From positions 1 to 24,615 of IMG/VR virus record IMGVR_UViG_3300023284_000561: DNA of 24,615 nucleotides; one strand, given 5' to 3'. Below the pieces are notes generated by a model. The model made no database searches, was not told where the DNA came from, and saw nothing but the letters and a program-made list of their open reading frames with translations. Shown here in pieces: positions 20,643 to 24,615 of this stretch. Each line of letters begins with the position of its first letter. The first letter of the stretch is position 1. This DNA is from a virus. A program made the position numbers and the translations under genes.

Positions 20643-21955
20643 TATGTCGTCTCCGTTATCGAGGTTGGATCACTGGCATCGTCGTAGGTATAAGTTTTTG
20701 CTGTTGTAGAACCGTCTAATTTCTTGAGTGTTTTCGTTGTTCCTGAACTAGCACTTTCTCCCATATGAGCAAGTATTTCAAAGAATGCTTCCGCTGGTGT
20801 AGGTGCTGCATTTGTTGCCCTATAAGATTCCGTCATGACCGCTGCTAAAAATGCCGAGTCTGTACCTCGCATATCTGTATTTGTTGTTGTGGTTGTTACT
20901 AAAGTTACAAGAGCGACCGTATCCGTAGCAGGATTAAAATCATTTAATGCCCCTATCAAAGTTTGAGTTGCGTCATGTTCTGTTTGACTTAATGCTGCTG
21001 TCATAGGAACCACTGTATTGGCTCCGTCTGTTCCCCTCATATCTGTATTAGTTGTAGTCGTAGTTACGAGAGTGACAAGAGCAACTGTGTCAGTAGTGGG
21101 ATTAAAATCGTTGAGAGCACCTATCAGAGTTTGGGTTGCGTCGTGCTCAGTCTGACTTAACGCAGCGGTCATTGGAACTATGGTATTCGCACTATCAGTT
21201 CCCCGCATATCGGTATTGGTTGTCGTAGTTGTTACTAAAGTTACAACTCCAATTGTTGTTCCCGAAAGAACCACTGTAGATGTTTTATTATCAACATTAG
21301 CCCAATCAATTCCCGCTGTTCCTCCCGAAGAGATGTCGAGATGGAAATCTACTGAGGTTGTTGGTTTAATTCCTTTCTCTGCTAGGACATAAACCTTATC
21401 CCCAACAGCCATCGTAAAGACACCGGGGTCTTCTAGTAATAAAACAGTTTTGGTAGCACCCGTATAAGTATCAACAATTCCTACAGCTTTTTGAACTGCT
21501 GTAGTAGCATCTTCAATTACAATCGTTAATCCTTCATAGGCTTTATCGTCAGCACTTCCTGCGGTTAAAGTAAACGAAGTTTGAGAAGCTAAAGTTGCTA
21601 TTGTTGTTTCTTGAATTAACGATCTATCAGAAGTAACAACATCGTCGATGTTAGAAACCGGGGCATCAATATGAACATGAACATCACTCCATTCTGCTCC
21701 AGCAGCATCTTTACCCTTTACAATAACTTCATCCGCATTCATCTCCGCAGCAGACAAGCTAATTTTAACAATACCGCTATTGGCGGGATCAACCGCAGGT
21801 AAGGTTGCCAAATTTGCCAATGCTCCGAATCCCGTACTGACCTGAAAATCTCCCGCAGCAATAGTAGGATTAGTCAAGAAAACTCCTGCATCAGTGGAAT
21901 CTACGAGACCGACACTAAAAACGTATGCTGTATTTTTCTTAGGTGTTGCAACCAT
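20642..21955 (-). CDS. large Thr-rich repeat protein, probable virion decoration or fibre
   Basis: A 437-residue protein, rich in Thr, Ala, Val and Asp, without Cys. The N-terminal half contains YVFSVGLVDSTDAGVFLTN and beta-rich strands, with a helical-coil segment around NIDDVVTSDRSLIQETTIATL (102-122). Residues 238-293 and 294-349 are two 56-residue repeats with only three differences between them, and a third partial copy covers 350-368. Each repeat holds a run of Thr (LVTTTTTNTDMRGTD). The C-terminal end (TKTLKKLDGSTTAKTYTYDD, then SDPTSITET) resembles the last domain of many phage structural proteins, as I recall. It is likely a collar, fibre or head decoration part. Confidence 0.6.
   Translation of the reverse strand: MVATPKKNTAYVFSVGLVDSTDAGVFLTNPTIAAGDFQVSTGFGALANLATLPAVDPANSGIVKISLSAAEMNADEVIVKGKDAAGAEWSDVHVHIDAPVSNIDDVVTSDRSLIQETTIATLASQTSFTLTAGSADDKAYEGLTIVIEDATTAVQKAVGIVDTYTGATKTVLLLEDPGVFTMAVGDKVYVLAEKGIKPTTSVDFHLDISSGGTAGIDWANVDNKTSTVVLSGTTIGVVTLVTTTTTNTDMRGTDSANTIVPMTAALSQTEHDATQTLIGALNDFNPTTDTVALVTLVTTTTTNTDMRGTDGANTVVPMTAALSQTEHDATQTLIGALNDFNPATDTVALVTLVTTTTTNTDMRGTDSAFLAAVMTESYRATNAAPTPAEAFFEILAHMGESASSGTTKTLKKLDGSTTAKTYTYDDASDPTSITETT
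20852..21244 (-). repeat. 168-base tandem repeat in coding sequence (2.3 copies)
   Basis: The copies are 21077-21244, 20909-21076 and a partial one at 20852-20908. Aligned by hand, the two full copies differ at about 38 of 168 bases yet at only 3 of 56 residues, so the change is almost all at synonymous sites. Confidence 0.75.
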
Positions 21956-21958
21956 TAT

Positions 21959-22348
21959 TTAATCAACCCATTTCGGAGGGTTTTCTAGTTTTGGTTTTTC
22001 TGTTTTTACATTTTCTTCTAAAACAATCGCTTCCATAAAAGGAATAAATTGCTCAAGAACGTCTAAAGATTTTTGAAAAGTATTAGGAGAACCTTTAGGT
22101 TCAATCAAGACCAAACGTAACAATTTCCATTGTTCATCTTCCAGTTCAACCCAATCCCCTACCTTTGCTTTCCTAAATTTTTCTTTAATTATTGATCTTG
22201 CTTTGGTGTAGGCATAACCCGTTCCCATAGCGAGATCACTTAGGACTAATTCCAATAAGTATTTGTAGAAAGACCAAATTTCTTGACGTTCATTTTTACC
22301 CTCGATAGATATAACGAGAATGTCTTTCAAAACTTGAACATATTTCAT
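21959..22348 (-). CDS. phage protein of unknown function
   Basis: A 129-residue protein, started at the ATG 22346-22348, which shares a base with the stop upstream (TAATG). It is helical, with KYVQVLKDILVISIEGKNER, WSFYKYLLELVLSDLAMGTG, KARSIIKEKFRKAKVGDWVE and a final acidic helix FIPFMEAIVLEENV followed by a Pro/Lys tail. No domain is recognised; position among head-tail genes suggests an assembly role. Confidence 0.55.
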   Translation of the reverse strand: MKYVQVLKDILVISIEGKNERQEIWSFYKYLLELVLSDLAMGTGYAYTKARSIIKEKFRKAKVGDWVELEDEQWKLLRLVLIEPKGSPNTFQKSLDVLEQFIPFMEAIVLEENVKTEKPKLENPPKWVD

Positions 22349-22641
22349 TATGGACCTCCCGGTCCCCCTGTTCCTAAACCAAGACAAACATCTAATACGC
22401 CTTGGGCAGTATCTCGGATGGCCTCTTTTGTTGCTAAATCTGCTTCAGCAATAACTCGATCTGCTTCCGCAGCGTCATAAGCATCTTGCTCATCATTGCA
22501 CGGTCCCGGTCCTGCCAAACAAGCAGTTAGAACTCCCTGTGCTGTATCGCGTATAGCCTCAGCAACTTCTAAAACATCTGCTGCGACAAGTACATCACCT
22601 TCAGCAGCATCTAACGCTTCTTGTTCATCTTCGCAAGCCAT
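22348..22641 (-). CDS. 97-residue protein of two Cys-closed helical repeats
   Basis: The start is the ATG at 22639-22641 (TAATG overlap with the upstream stop). The protein is two tandem copies of a 45-residue unit, at 3-47 and 48-92. Each unit begins with C-(E/N)-DEQ(E/D)A, ends in a Gly-rich turn, and holds the identical block EAIRDTAQGVL (28-38 and 73-83). The four cysteines sit at 3, 41, 48 and 86, so each unit has a pair exactly 38 residues apart, at the two ends of one helical hairpin. It ends in TGGPGGP. Unknown function; the cysteine spacing suggests paired disulfides or a metal link in an exported or virion protein. Confidence 0.6.
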   Translation of the reverse strand: MACEDEQEALDAAEGDVLVAADVLEVAEAIRDTAQGVLTACLAGPGPCNDEQDAYDAAEADRVIAEADLATKEAIRDTAQGVLDVCLGLGTGGPGGP

Positions 22642-23045
22642 TATTGCAACGCTTCCTTTCTGTCTTTTATTAAGAGTTTGATTTGATTCTCTTGTAGAAT
22701 CCAATTTCCTTCGTAGGCAACATGGTCTTTGCTGGGTCGATTTCCGTGTTTAGCTATTGCTTCATAAACTCCAAGAGCAAATTTTTCGTGAACTGAGTTT
22801 ACATATCTAGGTTGGGGGTTAACCATAATTGTGTTAACAGGTTCCTTTTCGATTTGAGATTTTGGTGGTGGTCCGAAGACTGCCATAATAACTAAAAATA
22901 CAGAACCAAAAATAGTAAGTACAAAACCTTTCTTGAGTATTTTGATTCCTAAATTTCTTCCAATGATTCCCGCTAGTCCTCCTGAGAATAAAAGGAGCAC
23001 CGATCCGAAGATTGATATGTACCAATTCAAAAGAGAGTGAGTCAT
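22641..23045 (-). CDS. two-TM membrane protein, holin-like candidate
   Basis: A 134-residue protein with two hydrophobic segments, about 9-28 (YISIFGSVLLLFSGGLAGII) and 38-58 (KKGFVLTIFGSVFLVIMAVF), joined by a short basic loop, then a soluble tail with a charged C-terminus. Two-TM phage proteins include class II holins, which make pores for lysis. The soluble tail here is longer than usual for a holin (about 75 residues) and no lysin gene is in view, so the role is uncertain. Its start overlaps the neighbour's stop (ATGA). Confidence 0.5.
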   Translation of the reverse strand: MTHSLLNWYISIFGSVLLLFSGGLAGIIGRNLGIKILKKGFVLTIFGSVFLVIMAVFGPPPKSQIEKEPVNTIMVNPQPRYVNSVHEKFALGVYEAIAKHGNRPSKDHVAYEGNWILQENQIKLLIKDRKEALQ

Positions 23046-23347
23046 TTTAGATACCTCTCAATAATCTGAACTCCAATCGATAACGCGATTACTATAATCA
23101 ATGCTGAACTAGCAATAAAAAGAGTTACTAGGTTTATGTATCTGTTTGTTTTTATTTCGTCTTTGATACCCTTAACTTTTCCGTCTTTACTTCCATCTAT
23201 CTCAGTTCTTATAAAAGAAATTTCAGTATCAATAACATCAAATTTATGATTGTTGATTGCTTCGTTTTGTCTCATACAGGTTTTCATATCATCAAGAGAA
23301 TTAACTGAATCTGCATTCAATCGAGTTCCTTGGTTCTCAGTATTCAT
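23042..23347 (-). CDS. tail-anchored coiled-coil protein (XhlA-like layout)
   Basis: A 101-residue protein with a charged helical N-terminal part (residues 10-60, MKTCMRQNEAINNHKFDVID) and one membrane segment at about 71-95 near the C-terminus, ending ERYLK. The coiled coil plus C-terminal anchor layout matches hemolysin XhlA-type proteins that pair with a small holin in phage lysis modules. It is directly coupled to the two-TM gene (ATGA). The sequence itself does not prove homology. Confidence 0.45.
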   Translation of the reverse strand: MNTENQGTRLNADSVNSLDDMKTCMRQNEAINNHKFDVIDTEISFIRTEIDGSKDGKVKGIKDEIKTNRYINLVTLFIASSALIIVIALSIGVQIIERYLK

Positions 23348-23394
23348 TTAGGTTCCTAACTAACCTGTAAGTTCAAATTCGAGGGTAACTCATA

Positions 23395-24057
23395 TTACGC
23401 TGCTTTTATGCTGTTTGGTATTGGTGGTTCTTCTACTATCGTCGTTCCATTAACGGTCATATCGAAATCACTCACGATATCAGGCTCTGGGTCTTGCCCG
23501 TTGAGAGGCCAATATGATATTTGGTTATCTCTTGTGATTTGACGCGGGTTTGTGCCAAAAGCTAATGCTTGAATTTCATTTGCGTTTAGAATGGCTTCCC
23601 ATAAAGCACAATGTCCTATTTGCCCGTTAAATGGCTCTTCAGTTCCGGCACCTCCAGAACCCGCACCTATTCTAACGGGAATATCAAATGAGATCATATT
23701 TCCTGTATTAGCCGTTGAGTCTTCTTCTACCCCATTACAATAAACTCTTAACTCCGTTCCATCGTATACTCCTGCAATATGATTCCATTCACCAACAACT
23801 AAAGTCGTCGTTCCTTGAACAATATGAGTAACTCCGTCATAGATGGCAAACAGACATTTATCACCACTATTAGTTGATAAAAGGTATTGAAACTCTTGAG
23901 CAGCATCCGACCATTTAGCGAGTATCTTTCCTTCAGCAAAAGTAGAAGCCAAGTTTATCCAAGCCGATAAAGTAACTACATCACCTGTAAGATTTAAAGC
24001 TGATGGATTACCAGCATCTAAAAAATCATTGTTACTGCTGTCGAAGTTTCTGGCCAT
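23395..24057 (-). CDS. LamG/concanavalin-A-like domain protein
   Basis: A 220-residue protein consisting of a LamG-like beta-sandwich. Diagnostic blocks are VVTLSAWINLAS (27-38), ILAKWSDAAQEFQYLLS, GEWNHIAGVYDGTELRVYCN (89-108) and FNGQIGHCALWEAILNANEI, the standard LamG_3 path. Such domains bind carbohydrates and decorate phage capsids or tails. The C-terminal end continues with ISYWPLNGQDPEPDIVSDFD and a short Pro-rich tail. Confidence 0.83.
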   Translation of the reverse strand: MARNFDSSNNDFLDAGNPSALNLTGDVVTLSAWINLASTFAEGKILAKWSDAAQEFQYLLSTNSGDKCLFAIYDGVTHIVQGTTTLVVGEWNHIAGVYDGTELRVYCNGVEEDSTANTGNMISFDIPVRIGAGSGGAGTEEPFNGQIGHCALWEAILNANEIQALAFGTNPRQITRDNQISYWPLNGQDPEPDIVSDFDMTVNGTTIVEEPPIPNSIKAA

Positions 24058-24060
24058 TGA

Positions 24061-24615
24061 TTATTGTCTCACTATTACGCGAAGGACTTGGGCATCATCC
24101 GTCATAGTGTCAGAAGCCAGATCGCCCCGGCGTAGTTTGAATCTATAAGCATCTCCCGCAGCAATAGAATCGGCTTGAGCTTGAGTGAATGTAATTGTAG
24201 TTCGAGTAATCTTACCATTAGTGACATTACATGTTCCCACAGCAGTTCTCTCAGTGGCGAATCCATCCAAGTCTATGTCCTGATCATTAGGTGCTAATCT
24301 TTCAAAGGACACGCCAAACGTAGCATCGTCCGCTACCTGAGTCTCAGACATCCAATCGATATCCATCAAGATATCTCCCTCAGCATAATCCCGAGACATA
24401 ACACTATGGAATATAACGGCCTCTGTCACGGTGTCGTTAAAGGCTAGAATTGGATGACCATTTCTTGAGCTTGCCGCTGCTGGATTGCTTGATGGAAACG
24501 TCGCATCGTTGGCAGTAAACTCTCCAAGATGACCTACAACGCCAACACCTTTCCATATTGTTCCATCGAAAAAGTTAGGAGACTTCGTCGTCCGATTGTA
24601 AAACTCCAATCCTTC
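24061..24615 (-). CDS. virion protein, 5' end beyond the window
   Basis: The frame is open to the right edge, so the N-terminus is missing; the first in-frame start-like codon in the window is a TTG. The visible 185 residues are beta-rich: FHSVMSRDYAEGDILMDIDW, FGVSFERLAPNDQDIDLDGF, RTTITFTQAQADSIAAGDAY and RFKLRRGDLAS, ending VLRVIVRQ. This pattern, with TFTQAQADSIAAGD and a FKLRRG strand, recurs in baseplate or fibre-type proteins in my recollection. Position next to the LamG gene supports a surface role. Confidence 0.55.
   Translation of the reverse strand, partial: EGLEFYNRTTKSPNFFDGTIWKGVGVVGHLGEFTANDATFPSSNPAAASSRNGHPILAFNDTVTEAVIFHSVMSRDYAEGDILMDIDWMSETQVADDATFGVSFERLAPNDQDIDLDGFATERTAVGTCNVTNGKITRTTITFTQAQADSIAAGDAYRFKLRRGDLASDTMTDDAQVLRVIVRQ

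Noticed and set aside
1-24615. CRISPR array or tRNA gene
   Set aside because: No regular short repeats with unique spacers were seen, and no cloverleaf with a typical T-loop box was found by eye on either strand.

Overview
The window looks like part of the genome of an uncultured tailed bacteriophage (or a prophage) with a long non-contractile tail, that is, a siphovirus of the Caudoviricetes. The evidence is the siphophage tail order read on the minus strand: HK97-gp10-like neck protein, tail terminator, tail tube, a pair of tail assembly chaperones joined by a frameshift, a 777-residue tape measure protein, then distal tail proteins. DNA is AT-rich by eye. Genes are packed with ATGA or TAATG start/stop overlaps and many start sites carry GGAG-type ribosome binding sites. 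Nothing in the sequence fixes the host.

Layout. (1) 1-926, plus strand: the end of a partial gene, a possible terminator, then three small overlapping genes, one an excisionase-like helix-turn-helix protein. These converge on the long minus-strand operon. (2) 923-4098, minus: a DxD glycosyltransferase-like protein, a hidden 46-residue zinc ribbon, a clear UDP-sulfoquinovose synthase (SQD1/SqdB) homologue, two small unknowns and a membrane-anchored protein. (3) About 4100-5063: a scar with no intact gene. It holds a structured leader with mutually exclusive pairings and an intrinsic terminator before the membrane protein gene, a ribbon-helix-helix-like remnant, the C-terminal remnant of an IS1-like transposase, and a three-hairpin RNA candidate. 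(4) 5064-11998, minus: a glycan and nucleotide cassette with a radical SAM enzyme carrying a DnaJ-type zinc finger, a LicD-type nucleotidyltransferase, two tandem paralogous SAM methyltransferases, a beta-class DNA methyltransferase and two glycosyltransferases. (5) 11995-24615, minus: virion structural genes.

How it fits together. Minus-strand genes read from high to low coordinates: fibre- or decoration-like proteins (LamG), two small membrane proteins, repeat proteins, neck and tail genes, then the glycan cassette at the promoter-distal end. The simplest reading is a late operon that builds the tail and then makes or modifies surface glycans, either on the virion or on the host envelope. 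The sulfosugar nucleotide enzyme suggests that a sulfonated sugar could be involved; this is inference. The observations most worth testing are the attenuator-like RNA upstream of 4098, the -1 frameshift site at 17975-17981, the phage-borne UDP-sulfoquinovose synthase, and the zinc-finger radical SAM protein.
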